A DNA stretch of 64,000 bases, taken from NCBI RefSeq assembly GCF_030408855.1, contig NZ_CP047358.1:744001-808000 (forward strand). Reading direction: 5' to 3'. The notes beneath the pieces were generated by a model. The model saw only the letters and a list, made by a program, of their open reading frames with translations, ran no database searches and was not told where the DNA came from. Every line of letters starts with the position of its first letter. Positions within the stretch are counted from its first letter, which is position 1. This DNA is from Corynebacterium glaucum (lineage in GTDB: Bacteria > Actinomycetota > Actinomycetes > Mycobacteriales > Mycobacteriaceae). Below are positions 34,816 to 43,378 of the stretch, piece after piece. Made by a program: the position numbers and the translations under genes.

Positions 34816-35493
34816 ATGATGCTTCTCGACGCCCTGCGCTACCACCTTGACGGCGCCACTTCCGGGGTCGATCCGCGCCTTGAGCTGCAGCCAGCCACAA
34901 GCGTGGCGGGGTCGGGAAAGCGGAAAGCGGGGAAGTACGTGCCGTCGTTAAGCGAATTGCTTTGCGACGAGTATGTGTGCGTGGATTTTGAAACCGCGAA
35001 CCGTGTGAGCGGCGCTTCGGCGTGCCAGGTGGCCTTGGTGAAGGTGCGCGGCTGTGAGGTGGTGGATGAGCTGTGCACGTTCCTGCGGCCGCCGGAGGAG
35101 CACATCGCGTTCGAGTTCAGCCACATTCATGGCATTTATCGCGGCGATGTGGAGGACGCGCCGAGCTGGTTCGACATCGCGGATGCGGTGGTGGAGTTCG
35201 TCGGCGACGCCCCGGTGTACGCGCACAACGCGACGTTTGACGCGTCGGTGTGGCGCGGACTGGACCGGTATTACTTCACCGGGACGTTCCCCGAGCGGAT
35301 GTACTGCACGTGCCGGTTGAGCCGCAGGATGCTGCCGGAGCTGGCGGATCATCGCTTGCCGACGGTGGCGGGGTACTGCGCGCCGGGGTTCGTACTCAAC
35401 CACCACCGGGCAGATTCGGACGCGCTGGCCTGCGCGCACATTGTGGCGCAGCTGCAGCGGGACCGGAGTCTGCACGCAATGCTCGCCCCGTAA
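34816..35493 (+). CDS. DnaQ-like 3'-5' exonuclease
   Basis: 225 residues. DEDDh exonuclease motifs: CVDFETANR (Asp, Glu) for Exo I, APVYAHNATFDASVW (Asp) for Exo II, and NHHRADSDALACA (His, Asp) for Exo III. An N-terminal extension of about 55 residues precedes it. It probably trims DNA or RNA 3' ends in repair, as an epsilon-like stand-alone nuclease. TACGAT lies 8 nt before the ATG at 34816 (leaderless). No polymerase genes are adjacent. Confidence 0.88.
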   Translation: MMLLDALRYHLDGATSGVDPRLELQPATSVAGSGKRKAGKYVPSLSELLCDEYVCVDFETANRVSGASACQVALVKVRGCEVVDELCTFLRPPEEHIAFEFSHIHGIYRGDVEDAPSWFDIADAVVEFVGDAPVYAHNATFDASVWRGLDRYYFTGTFPERMYCTCRLSRRMLPELADHRLPTVAGYCAPGFVLNHHRADSDALACAHIVAQLQRDRSLHAMLAP

Positions 35494-35505
35494 GATGTTT
35501 TCGCG

Positions 35506-37311
35506 ATGGCTAACCTGATCAACCTGGAAAACGTTTCCAAAACCTGGGGGCTGAAAACCCTGCTCGACGGCGTTTCGTTGGGTGTGCAGTCCGGCGACCG
35601 CATCGGCATCGTCGGTGTGAACGGCGGCGGCAAGACGACGTTGCTGGAGGTGCTCACCGGCATTGAGGAGCCGGATGCGGGCCGCGTGTCGCACAACTCC
35701 TCGCTGCGCATGGCGGTGGTGACCCAGCGCTTCGAGCTGGATAGCGCGGTCACCGTCGGTCAGGCCGTGGTTGAGCCGCTTGGTCTGCAGGTGTTTGAGT
35801 GGGCGTCGAATGCTAAGGTGCGCGAGGTGCTGCAGGGCACCGGCGTGGCCGAGCTCGGGTTGGATACCCCGGTGGGGTCGCTCTCGGGCGGCGAGCGCCG
35901 GCGCGTGAACCTCGCTGCGGCCCTGGTGCAGGACCTGGACCTGGTGGTGCTGGACGAGCCGACGAACCACCTCGATGTCGAAGGTGTGCAGTGGCTTGCC
36001 GACCACTTGGTCTCGCGCAAGCTCGCGGTCGTGGTGGTCACGCACGACCGCTGGTTCCTGGACACCGTGGCGAACCTCACGTGGGAGGTCCACGACGGCC
36101 AGGTCGACGTCTACGAGGGCGGGTACAACGACTGGACGTTCGCGCGTGCGGAGCGCGCCCGCCAGGCCGACGCGATCGAGCAGCGCCGCCGCAACCTTGC
36201 GCGCAAGGAGCTGGCGTGGCTGCGCCGCGGAGCCCCAGCGCGCACCTCGAAGCCGCGCTACCGCATCGAGGCCGCCGAAGCGTTGATCGCCGACGTGCCC
36301 GCTCCGCGCGACTCGGTCGAGCTCATGGCGTTTTCCAAGCAGCGCCAGGGCCGCGTGGTCATCGAGTTGGAAGATGCGCGCATCGATGCCCCGGACGGCC
36401 GCACCCTGGTGGACCATCTCACCTGGAGGCTCGCGCCGGGCGAGCGCCTCGGCTTGGTGGGCGTCAACGGATCCGGCAAGACGACGCTGCTGCGGACGCT
36501 GGCGGGGGAGTACCCCCTGGCGGCCGGCAAGCGCATCGAGGGCCAGACCACCCGCATCGGGTGGCTGCGCCAGGAGCTCGACGATCTCGATCCCACCCGC
36601 CGCGTGATCGACGCCGTCGAAGACGTGGCCACCTACATCGAGCTGGGCAAGGGCCAGCTTTCCGCGTCCCAGCTCGCGGAGCGCCTCGGGTTCTCTCCGA
36701 AGCGCCAGCGCACCCCGGTCGGAGACCTGTCCGGTGGCGAGCGCCGCCGCCTGCAACTCACCCGCGTGCTCATGAGCGAGCCGAACGTGCTGCTGCTCGA
36801 CGAGCCCACGAATGACTTGGACATCGACACCCTGCAGGAGCTCGAGGACCTCCTGGACAACTGGGCAGGCACCCTCGTTGTGATCTCACACGACCGCTAC
36901 CTCATCGAACGCATCGCGGATTCAACCTACGCTCTCTTCGGCGACGGCAAGCTGACGAACCTGCCCGGCGGCATCCAGCAGTACCTGGATCGGCGCGCCG
37001 CGCAGCAGAGCAATGCTGGCGTGTTGGATTTGGGGGAGGCGCCTGGGGCGGAACAACATGCCGTCGATAAGCCAAAAGCCCTGTCTTCCCAAGAGGAGCG
37101 CGAGCTGCGCAAGCGGATGAACGCGCTGGAGCGCAAGCTGGAGAAGGCGGACGCGCAGGCCGAGGCACTAGAGGCGGAGATTACGGTGCTGTCGGAGACG
37201 GGCGATTTCGAGGCGATCGGGGCGAAGACCCGCGAGCTCGGCGAATTGCGCGAGGCCCGCGAGGAACTGGAGCTTGAGTGGCTTGAGGCAGGGGAGAAGC
37301 TCGAGGGTTAA
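35506..37311 (+). CDS. uup: ABC-F family ATPase (Uup-like)
   Basis: 601 residues, two ABC domains and no membrane segments. Walker A motifs: GVNGGGKTT and GVNGSGKTT. Signatures: LSGGERRRVNLAAAL and LSGGERRRLQLTRVL. Walker B: VVLDEPTNHLD and LLLDEPTNDLD. An ABC-F inter-domain linker and a C-terminal coiled coil (LRKRMNALERKLEKADAQAE, about 530-600) identify the Uup type. ABC-F proteins act on the ribosome; Uup also binds branched DNA. The end overlaps the convergent TraB-like gene by 4 bp. Confidence 0.92.
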   Translation: MANLINLENVSKTWGLKTLLDGVSLGVQSGDRIGIVGVNGGGKTTLLEVLTGIEEPDAGRVSHNSSLRMAVVTQRFELDSAVTVGQAVVEPLGLQVFEWASNAKVREVLQGTGVAELGLDTPVGSLSGGERRRVNLAAALVQDLDLVVLDEPTNHLDVEGVQWLADHLVSRKLAVVVVTHDRWFLDTVANLTWEVHDGQVDVYEGGYNDWTFARAERARQADAIEQRRRNLARKELAWLRRGAPARTSKPRYRIEAAEALIADVPAPRDSVELMAFSKQRQGRVVIELEDARIDAPDGRTLVDHLTWRLAPGERLGLVGVNGSGKTTLLRTLAGEYPLAAGKRIEGQTTRIGWLRQELDDLDPTRRVIDAVEDVATYIELGKGQLSASQLAERLGFSPKRQRTPVGDLSGGERRRLQLTRVLMSEPNVLLLDEPTNDLDIDTLQELEDLLDNWAGTLVVISHDRYLIERIADSTYALFGDGKLTNLPGGIQQYLDRRAAQQSNAGVLDLGEAPGAEQHAVDKPKALSSQEERELRKRMNALERKLEKADAQAEALEAEITVLSETGDFEAIGAKTRELGELREAREELELEWLEAGEKLEG

Positions 37312-38117
37312 CGGCGATTTTCGACGGTCAACTCAACGCGGCCGACATCCCACTCCTTGTTCTCCAGCACTGCGAGGACACCCGTGTCTAAGGGCAGGTG
37401 CGCAGCCCCGATGAGGACAAGCCCAGGGTTTTTGCGCAACTTCGTCTCAAGCGCGACGGCGAGTGCTGCGTTGCGGGTCACCATTGCCTCCGAGCGCATC
37501 TCCGCACCGCTGAGCAGCTCCGGGTGTTGGAAAGCGTAATTGAGGAACATGTCCTCCGATTGCGGGTCGTCGTAGGCGTCAAGGGCGGCATCGAGATCAT
37601 CGTCAGCGTTGACGTGCGCGAACTGGTCCGCCGCCTCTTCGAGGCCCGAGACCGGGATGTCATGCTCGGTGGCGTAGGCGATGAAGTGATCCTCCAACTC
37701 GAGGTCAGCGGTTTCAAACAGCTCGGAGCGCAACTGGGTTTCCACTTTGATCAGATGGGTGAGGATGGTGGTGGGCAAAGTTGCGAGTTGGTCGCTCAGC
37801 GGGGCGAGCCGCGGAGATGATTCGGCGATTTTTGCTACGCGCTGCAATTGCTTTGGTGTAGCCGGCGTGCCACCTGCGGAGGCAAAGACGCCGAGTCCGC
37901 CCGCTTCGCTTTCGGACTTCAAACGCTTCATCTCTTCCGGATCAATTTCCACATACAGGTGTCGGAGGCGCGAAAGCTCTGCCTCCAGTTCAGACAGCGG
38001 CATCGAGATGTGCGAAGAGTCGAGCACGTGCACCGTACCAACCACCATTGAGGTCGCCCCCTCGGGTGAGGTCAATGTCCAGAACAAAGAATCATCGAAC
38101 CGCTCGAACCCATACAT
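37308..38117 (-). CDS. TraB/PrgY/GumN-family protein
   Basis: 269 residues. TIKI/TraB superfamily motifs: SMVVGTVHVLDSSH near the N-terminus, HLYVEIDPEEM in the middle, and GLVLIGAAHLPLDTGV near the C-terminus. The paired Gly-x-x-His and Glu residues are thought to form a metallopeptidase-like site. No signal peptide is seen. TATCAT lies 7 nt before the ATG at 38117, so it is leaderless. The precise substrate is unknown. Confidence 0.8.
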   Translation of the reverse strand: MYGFERFDDSLFWTLTSPEGATSMVVGTVHVLDSSHISMPLSELEAELSRLRHLYVEIDPEEMKRLKSESEAGGLGVFASAGGTPATPKQLQRVAKIAESSPRLAPLSDQLATLPTTILTHLIKVETQLRSELFETADLELEDHFIAYATEHDIPVSGLEEAADQFAHVNADDDLDAALDAYDDPQSEDMFLNYAFQHPELLSGAEMRSEAMVTRNAALAVALETKLRKNPGLVLIGAAHLPLDTGVLAVLENKEWDVGRVELTVENRR

Positions 38118-38176
38118 GGCACTGATGATAGGGGATCTTCCGGGTGGCGCCATGGGCATCCGCTACGGTTGTCCGC

Positions 38177-39070
38177 ATGAGCGAAACGTCTGCCAGCAAA
38201 CCGCCGAAGCTGTCCAAGAAGGCATACGAGAAGGAGCTGCTACGACTGCAAGCAGAGCTCGTCTCCATGCAGGAGTGGGTCGTGCAGACCGGCTCGCGCC
38301 TCGTGGTCATCATGGAAGGCCGCGACGCCGCCGGTAAAGGCTCCGCAATCAAGCGCATCACGCAGTACCTCAACCCGCGCACCTGCCGTATCGAGGCGCT
38401 GCCGAAGCCGACGGAGCGCGAGCAGGGCCAGTGGTACTTCCAGCGCTACGTGGAGAAGCTGCCGTCTGCCGGCGAGATCGTGATCTTCGACCGGTCTTGG
38501 TACAACCGCGCCGGCGTAGAGCGCGTGATGGGCTTTTGCACCTCGCAGGAGTACCGCCGGTTCCTGCACCAGGCGCCGATCTTTGAACGCCTCTTGGTGG
38601 AAGACGGCATCATGCTGCGCAAATACTGGTTCTCCGTGTCGGACGAGGAGCAGTACCGCCGCTTTGAATCGCGCCGCCAGGATCCGCTGCGCCAGTGGAA
38701 GCTCTCTCCGATGGACTTGGAATCCATCACCAAGTGGGAGGAGTACTCCCGCGCCAAGGATGAGATGTTCTTGCACACCGACATCCCGTCCGCGCCGTGG
38801 TACACGGTGGAGAGCGAGGACAAGAAGCGCTCACGCATCAACGTGATCTCCCACCTGCTGTCAACGGTGCCGTATGAGCACCTTGAGCCGCAGCTGCCGG
38901 AGATCCCGGAGCGGCCTGAGCCGAGCGGCTACGAGCGCCCGCCGCGTGAGGAATTCCGCTACGTGCCCGATGCCGCCGCGAAGTTGGAGGAGCGCAAGGT
39001 CGAGCCGAAGAAGGCCGCGAAGAAGGCGGCTAAGAAAGACGCTAAGAAGGGCAAGAAAAAGAAAGACTAG
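38177..39070 (+). CDS. ppk2: Polyphosphate kinase 2
   Basis: 297 residues. PPK2 P-loop kinase: Walker A VIMEGRDAAGKGSAIKRITQ, Walker B/lid FDRSWYNRAGVERVMGFC. Class I single-domain length. The C-terminus is a lysine/alanine-rich tail (about 275-297, KKAAKK repeats), perhaps for binding polyphosphate. It phosphorylates nucleotides with polyphosphate or the reverse. TACGGT lies 7 nt before the ATG at 38177. It is divergent from the TraB-like gene. Confidence 0.94.
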   Translation: MSETSASKPPKLSKKAYEKELLRLQAELVSMQEWVVQTGSRLVVIMEGRDAAGKGSAIKRITQYLNPRTCRIEALPKPTEREQGQWYFQRYVEKLPSAGEIVIFDRSWYNRAGVERVMGFCTSQEYRRFLHQAPIFERLLVEDGIMLRKYWFSVSDEEQYRRFESRRQDPLRQWKLSPMDLESITKWEEYSRAKDEMFLHTDIPSAPWYTVESEDKKRSRINVISHLLSTVPYEHLEPQLPEIPERPEPSGYERPPREEFRYVPDAAAKLEERKVEPKKAAKKAAKKDAKKGKKKKD

Positions 39071-39075
39071 CGCCC

Positions 39076-39645
39076 TTACAGCGCGATCTTCGGATACCCG
39101 CGCGGGGTGGACACCGTGCGGTCGCCCGGGATCCAGAACCGCAGCGGCGCGCCGGCGTTTTTCGAGATCCCGATACGCGGGCCGGCAACCCATTCCGGCT
39201 CGGCGTCGCGCATCGCTAGCTCGAATTCCGACCCGTTATCTTCAAGCTGAAGGCCCAGCGCCTGGCCGAGGTTGCCGGGCCCGCGCGCAAGGTTTGCAAA
39301 TGGGATGAGTGCCCGATCCGGGCGCTGCCGGCGCTCGCGGGCGAGGTCTTCACCAGCGACCACTTCACCGCCGCGCATGAGGCACCCTTGGCCATCGCCC
39401 TCGGGCGCGCATACAAGGTTGCCGTTGTGGTGGATGCCGTAGGAAAAGTACACGTACAACCGTCCGGGTGGGCCGAACATGGTCGCGTTTCGCGCGGTCA
39501 TGCCGTTGAACGTGTGGGCGGCGGCGTCGGCGGCACCGAGGTAGGCCTCCACCTCGGTGAGGCGAATGCTCACGCCGTTCATGGTGATCACGCAGCCGAG
39601 CAGCTGCGGACCGACCACGTCGGCCGGTTGAGAGAAGTCGATCAC
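39076..39645 (-). CDS. mpg: AAG-type 3-methyladenine DNA glycosylase
   Basis: 189 residues of the Pur_DNA_glyco family: VSIRLTEVEAYLGAADAAAH (with the catalytic Glu), TFNGMTARNATMFGPPGRLY, VYFSYGIHHNGNLVCAPEG, and LARGPGNLGQALGL. It removes alkylated and deaminated purines in base excision repair. The GTG at 39645 overlaps the upstream HAD gene's stop by 4 bp (GTGA). It may back up the broken tag gene at 21992-22177. Confidence 0.93.
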   Translation of the reverse strand: MIDFSQPADVVGPQLLGCVITMNGVSIRLTEVEAYLGAADAAAHTFNGMTARNATMFGPPGRLYVYFSYGIHHNGNLVCAPEGDGQGCLMRGGEVVAGEDLARERRQRPDRALIPFANLARGPGNLGQALGLQLEDNGSEFELAMRDAEPEWVAGPRIGISKNAGAPLRFWIPGDRTVSTPRGYPKIAL

Positions 39646-40436
39646 GCCAGCCACTCCCGCAGCTTGACCACGGCCCCTTCCTCCGCGACAGTCCCACACA
39701 CCTCATCGGCGATCGCTTTCACGTCCTCGTGCGCGTTGCCCATCGCCACCGCATGGCCGGCTGCTTGCAGCATGCCTAGATCGTTCAGGTAGTCGCCGAT
39801 AGCGGCAGTGTCGGCTGCATCGATGCCGAGAGTCTGTGCAAGCGCCTCAAGCGCCCGGCCCTTGTCTGCATCTGGCTGCATGATGTCGATCCAGTGCTTC
39901 GAGCTCAGCAACACACGCAGCTCCGGAACACGATCCTTCACCCAGTCGAGCGCCTCCGTTTCAGCGTCGCCCTGGATGTACAGGGCTAGTTTCACGGTGG
40001 CGTTCAACGGGGCGTCGATAAGCGAAGCAAGCTCCTTCCGCGAGTGGTAGTAGTTGTTGATTTCTTCCGAGATTTCCGCAGGGAGATTCTCGCGGGTGAA
40101 GCAGACCTCTGGCGCGCACACCACTGCATAGGCGGTAAACGGCGCGTACTCCAACGCCTCAACCAGGCGGCGCACCGGGGCTTCGGGCATCGGAGTCGTT
40201 GAGACGACCTCGCCTTCGTGCCATACCACCGCGCCGTTTTCCGCGATGAACGTATCCGGCGCATCCTGCGCGAACATGTCCCGCAACGTAGCTAGCTGGC
40301 GACCGGACGCCGGCGCGATGGTCATGCCCTGCTCGCGAGACTGGGTGAGCACCGGCCAGAAACTCTGCGGGATGTCACCCCCTGTGATGAGCAATGTGCC
40401 GTCCATATCCAGCGCTACAAGTCGGGGGGTGTGCAT
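39642..40436 (-). CDS. Cof-type HAD hydrolase
   Basis: 264 residues. HAD motifs: I, LVALDMDGTLLITG (nucleophile Asp); II, MTIAPASGRQ; III, Lys in DADKGRALEAL; IV, AIGDYLNDLGML. A type IIB cap lies between. These enzymes dephosphorylate sugar phosphates or cofactors; the substrate is unknown. TACCCT lies 7 nt before the ATG at 40436 (leaderless). It is cotranscribed with the AAG gene through a 4-bp overlap. Confidence 0.9.
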   Translation of the reverse strand: MHTPRLVALDMDGTLLITGGDIPQSFWPVLTQSREQGMTIAPASGRQLATLRDMFAQDAPDTFIAENGAVVWHEGEVVSTTPMPEAPVRRLVEALEYAPFTAYAVVCAPEVCFTRENLPAEISEEINNYYHSRKELASLIDAPLNATVKLALYIQGDAETEALDWVKDRVPELRVLLSSKHWIDIMQPDADKGRALEALAQTLGIDAADTAAIGDYLNDLGMLQAAGHAVAMGNAHEDVKAIADEVCGTVAEEGAVVKLREWLA

Positions 40437-40496
40437 ATCGGCCAGGGTACCGCCAATGCGGTGCGGCGCCGCGGTGTGATGTGGAACACTGGTCGC

Positions 40497-41504
40497 ATGA
40501 CTGCACCGAACGAAAACACTGACACCGAAGCCAAGGTTCTCACCGAGGTCCGCAACACCACCGGCGTGATCACGCTGAACCGCCCGAAGGGCCTGAACTC
40601 GCTGGACTACGACATGATCAAGATCATCGACGCGGCGCTGCGCGAGTGGGCCGAGGACGACCAGGTCGAGCGCGTCGTAACTACCTCCAACTCCAAGCAC
40701 TTCTGCTCGGGCGGCGACGTCAAGTACGCCCGGCAGGCGATCCTGGACGGCGACGAGGCCACCGTGGATCAGTTCTTCGCCGACGAGTACGACATGAACC
40801 TGCGCCTGGCCAATTTTGGCAAGCCCTACATCGCCCTGGCCAACGGCGTGATCATGGGCGGCGGCATGGGCGTGTCCGCGCACGGTTCGCACTTCGTGGT
40901 TACCGAGGACGCGTTCGCCTCCATGCCGGAGATGAACATCGGTTACATCACCGATGTCGGCATGAGCTGGACCTTGCAAAACCTGCCGAAGCGACCGTCG
41001 AAAAACCTCGGCAAATTCCTCGGCCTCACTGGCTACCGCATGACCCCGGACGACATGCTCGAGCTCGGCCTCGCCACCCACAAGGTCGCCTCGCTCGACG
41101 GTTTGCTCGATCGCATCGTGGAGGAGGGGGAGCTTTCGCTTGACGACGCCTCGGTAGCGCCGTCCTCAAGCACAATCGCGCAGTATTTCGACGATATTGA
41201 AGCGACCTTCGACGGCTCCTGGCCCGAGATCGAGGCGCGCCTTGAGGGCGCGTTCGGTGACTTTGTGCGCAGCCTGATCGCCAAAGCGTCGCCGTCGGCG
41301 CTGGTGGCTGCGGCCGAGCTGTTCGAGGCGAACGCGAAGCACGACCTCGAAGGCGCGCTGGAGAACGAGCGCGTGCTCGGCGAACTCATCCGCCGCGAGC
41401 CCGACTTCGCTGAAGGCGTGCGCGCGGTACTGGTGGACAAGGACCAGGAGCCGAAGTTCGTCGAGCAGCCCGGGCCGGAGAAGTACCGCGACGTGCTGAA
41501 GTAG
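40497..41504 (+). CDS. Enoyl-CoA hydratase/3-hydroxyisobutyryl-CoA hydrolase family protein
   Basis: 335 residues. Crotonase fold: GVITLNRPKGLNSLDYDMIK, the oxyanion-hole strand TSNSKHFCSGGDVKYARQ, NGVIMGGGMGVSAHG and MPEMNIGYITDVG with the catalytic Glu. The length and the C-terminal extension (ECH_2 region, about 230-335) fit 3-hydroxyisobutyryl-CoA hydrolase of valine breakdown better than a plain hydratase. No other valine-pathway genes are nearby, so substrate assignment is tentative. It is convergent with the acid phosphatase gene, stop to stop. Confidence 0.85.
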   Translation: MTAPNENTDTEAKVLTEVRNTTGVITLNRPKGLNSLDYDMIKIIDAALREWAEDDQVERVVTTSNSKHFCSGGDVKYARQAILDGDEATVDQFFADEYDMNLRLANFGKPYIALANGVIMGGGMGVSAHGSHFVVTEDAFASMPEMNIGYITDVGMSWTLQNLPKRPSKNLGKFLGLTGYRMTPDDMLELGLATHKVASLDGLLDRIVEEGELSLDDASVAPSSSTIAQYFDDIEATFDGSWPEIEARLEGAFGDFVRSLIAKASPSALVAAAELFEANAKHDLEGALENERVLGELIRREPDFAEGVRAVLVDKDQEPKFVEQPGPEKYRDVLK

Positions 41505-43175
41505 CTAGAAGCCAGCGCCGATAACGCCGAGCTGCCATGCGCCGAATCCGAGTGCCGCGAGGACAGCGAGCACCGCGGTGACGGCGATGGCGATGGCACC
41601 GGGCTTCGACGAACCGTCTCCGGTGGAGCCGTTCTCCGCCGAGCCGTCCTTCGACGAACCATCCTTGGCCGGGGTATCGGTGCCAGGCGTGATGTCCGGG
41701 CGAGCCTTGGAGTGGTCCGAGGTCGAACCGAGCGGCAGGCAGTCGGCCAGCTCCTCGATGGTGTAGAACGCGGAACCATCTACCACCGGCATGCAGCCAG
41801 CGTGGAACGGGATCTCAGCCTCGTTGTACAGCATGCGAACCAGGGTGACACCTTGGTCATTCTGGAACGCATCCCACTGGATGTTCGCGCCCATCGGATC
41901 GACGGTGTCGCCGCGCCACTTGGAGTTCTCATACGTCATGAGCTCATCTGCCGGCACTCCCTTCTCGGAGCCCGGCAGCTTCAGCAATGCTGCGAGCGGA
42001 ACAATGGCACCGGAGTGGCTGAACCGGTACTCGGCGGCGATCTCGCCGCCGGCCGCGCGGTCCTTGACACCTTGAATCATGTGGTCCAGCAGCGGAGCGT
42101 AGTTGTCGTACGCCACGGTCTCGCCTTCGTTGGCGGGGCCCTTCTGGTAGTAGTCCTCGACATCGAGGAGGTACGCGAAGGTGGGGCCGATTTCATCGTC
42201 CATGAACTCGTTGAAGATCCACCCTTCGGCGGGTTTCGCTGCCTCGCGATCCATCGCCGGGGCGATGATGTACAGGTTGTAGAACTGCAGCGCAGCGTCG
42301 GCAACGCCTTCCACGGTGTTCTTGCCGTTCTGGGCAGTGAAGGTGAGGGACCCGTCGTCGATGCCATCGACGAAGTCCTGCGTGAAAATCTTCAGCAGAA
42401 GCTTCTGCGACGCTTCGCGGGAAGCTGGTTTCGCATAGGCCTCATCGATCTTCGCTTCAACGATCTCCCCGTCTTCCCACGCTGCGTACCGCTCGTAGCT
42501 GTCGAGAGATTTGTCACCGTGGGCCTTGAGCAGGTCGGTTCGAGCCTCGATCTTGACGTGGTCGTCTTCCATGCCGTCGATCAAGTGGCTGTCCAGTTCA
42601 GGCTTCGCCGCGAGCAGGCTGCGGCCGAACTCCCAGCCGGATTCCGTCGCGCGGTCTTCGCCGGACGACATGAATTTGACCTTTGCGTCAGAACCGACGA
42701 TCGCGTTCAGCAGCTCGGTGTTTCGCTTTGCGTTCCGCTCGCCAATTCCTTGGAGTTCTTCGCGGCCGAACACGGTGAGGTTTCCGTAGCCGGTCTCTGG
42801 CCCGGTGAGCTCCTCGTTCGCCTTCGTCATCGCCTTGACCTGCGGGATAAGGCGCTTGCCCAAGTCGGTAATTTGGCCGCGCTTCTCTGCTTCAAGGAGC
42901 ATCTGCAGCGCGAGGTCGTCGTACTTGAAACCGGAGAGTCCGCGCGATCCGTGGCGGTTCACGGTTGAGGTGTAGATCTGCTTGAAACCGGCAGGTGGCT
43001 GGCTGTAGCTAGAGATCGGAGCGGCGGGGGAATACGGCTGCTTGGTGGAGTAGTAGGTGGTCTGGTTCTCAGCCGCGAGCGCCGGAGTGGCCATAAGCGG
43101 CGCGGCGAGAGCGGCAGCAAGCGACATTGCGAGAGCGGTGCGGGTGGTTTTTGCGGACGCGGTCAGGGTGGTCAA
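41505..43175 (-). CDS. Secreted, membrane-anchored histidine acid phosphatase
   Basis: 556 residues. A signal peptide (about 1-35, with ALAMSLAAALAAPLMATPAL) is followed by the histidine-phosphatase motif NRHGSRG (His75) and a C-terminal half with EYRFSHSGAIVPLAALLKLP. It resembles multiple inositol-polyphosphate phosphatases. After a Ser/Asp/Gly-rich linker a C-terminal membrane segment (AIAIAVTAVLAVLAALGFGA) anchors it. The start is taken as TTG at 43173-43175 because AGGAG lies 6 nt upstream; the extra frame to 43214 adds residues before an otherwise typical signal peptide. It likely releases phosphate from organic esters outside the cell. Confidence 0.85.
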   Translation of the reverse strand: MTTLTASAKTTRTALAMSLAAALAAPLMATPALAAENQTTYYSTKQPYSPAAPISSYSQPPAGFKQIYTSTVNRHGSRGLSGFKYDDLALQMLLEAEKRGQITDLGKRLIPQVKAMTKANEELTGPETGYGNLTVFGREELQGIGERNAKRNTELLNAIVGSDAKVKFMSSGEDRATESGWEFGRSLLAAKPELDSHLIDGMEDDHVKIEARTDLLKAHGDKSLDSYERYAAWEDGEIVEAKIDEAYAKPASREASQKLLLKIFTQDFVDGIDDGSLTFTAQNGKNTVEGVADAALQFYNLYIIAPAMDREAAKPAEGWIFNEFMDDEIGPTFAYLLDVEDYYQKGPANEGETVAYDNYAPLLDHMIQGVKDRAAGGEIAAEYRFSHSGAIVPLAALLKLPGSEKGVPADELMTYENSKWRGDTVDPMGANIQWDAFQNDQGVTLVRMLYNEAEIPFHAGCMPVVDGSAFYTIEELADCLPLGSTSDHSKARPDITPGTDTPAKDGSSKDGSAENGSTGDGSSKPGAIAIAVTAVLAVLAALGFGAWQLGVIGAGF

Positions 43176-43378
43176 AACAGGCTCCTCAGATTGGGTGGCG
43201 GGCGCGCCCACCAAGCTACCGCCGCGGAGTTACCGCGCGATGAATGGCGGGTGAATATCCGTCTTCCCTTACCGCGCCTGAATTTGGCTTGGACGTTAGT
43301 ATGGGGGGACGGTTTGAGCAGAGTATGCCCCCAAAAACCACATACGTGATTGATTTCAATGACCGCTTAAGGAGCGAC

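Noticed and set aside
34948..36756. 602-codon minus-strand frame opposite the exonuclease and ABC-F genes
   Set aside because: Arg/His/Gln-rich shadow translation of genes with complete motifs on the plus strand.
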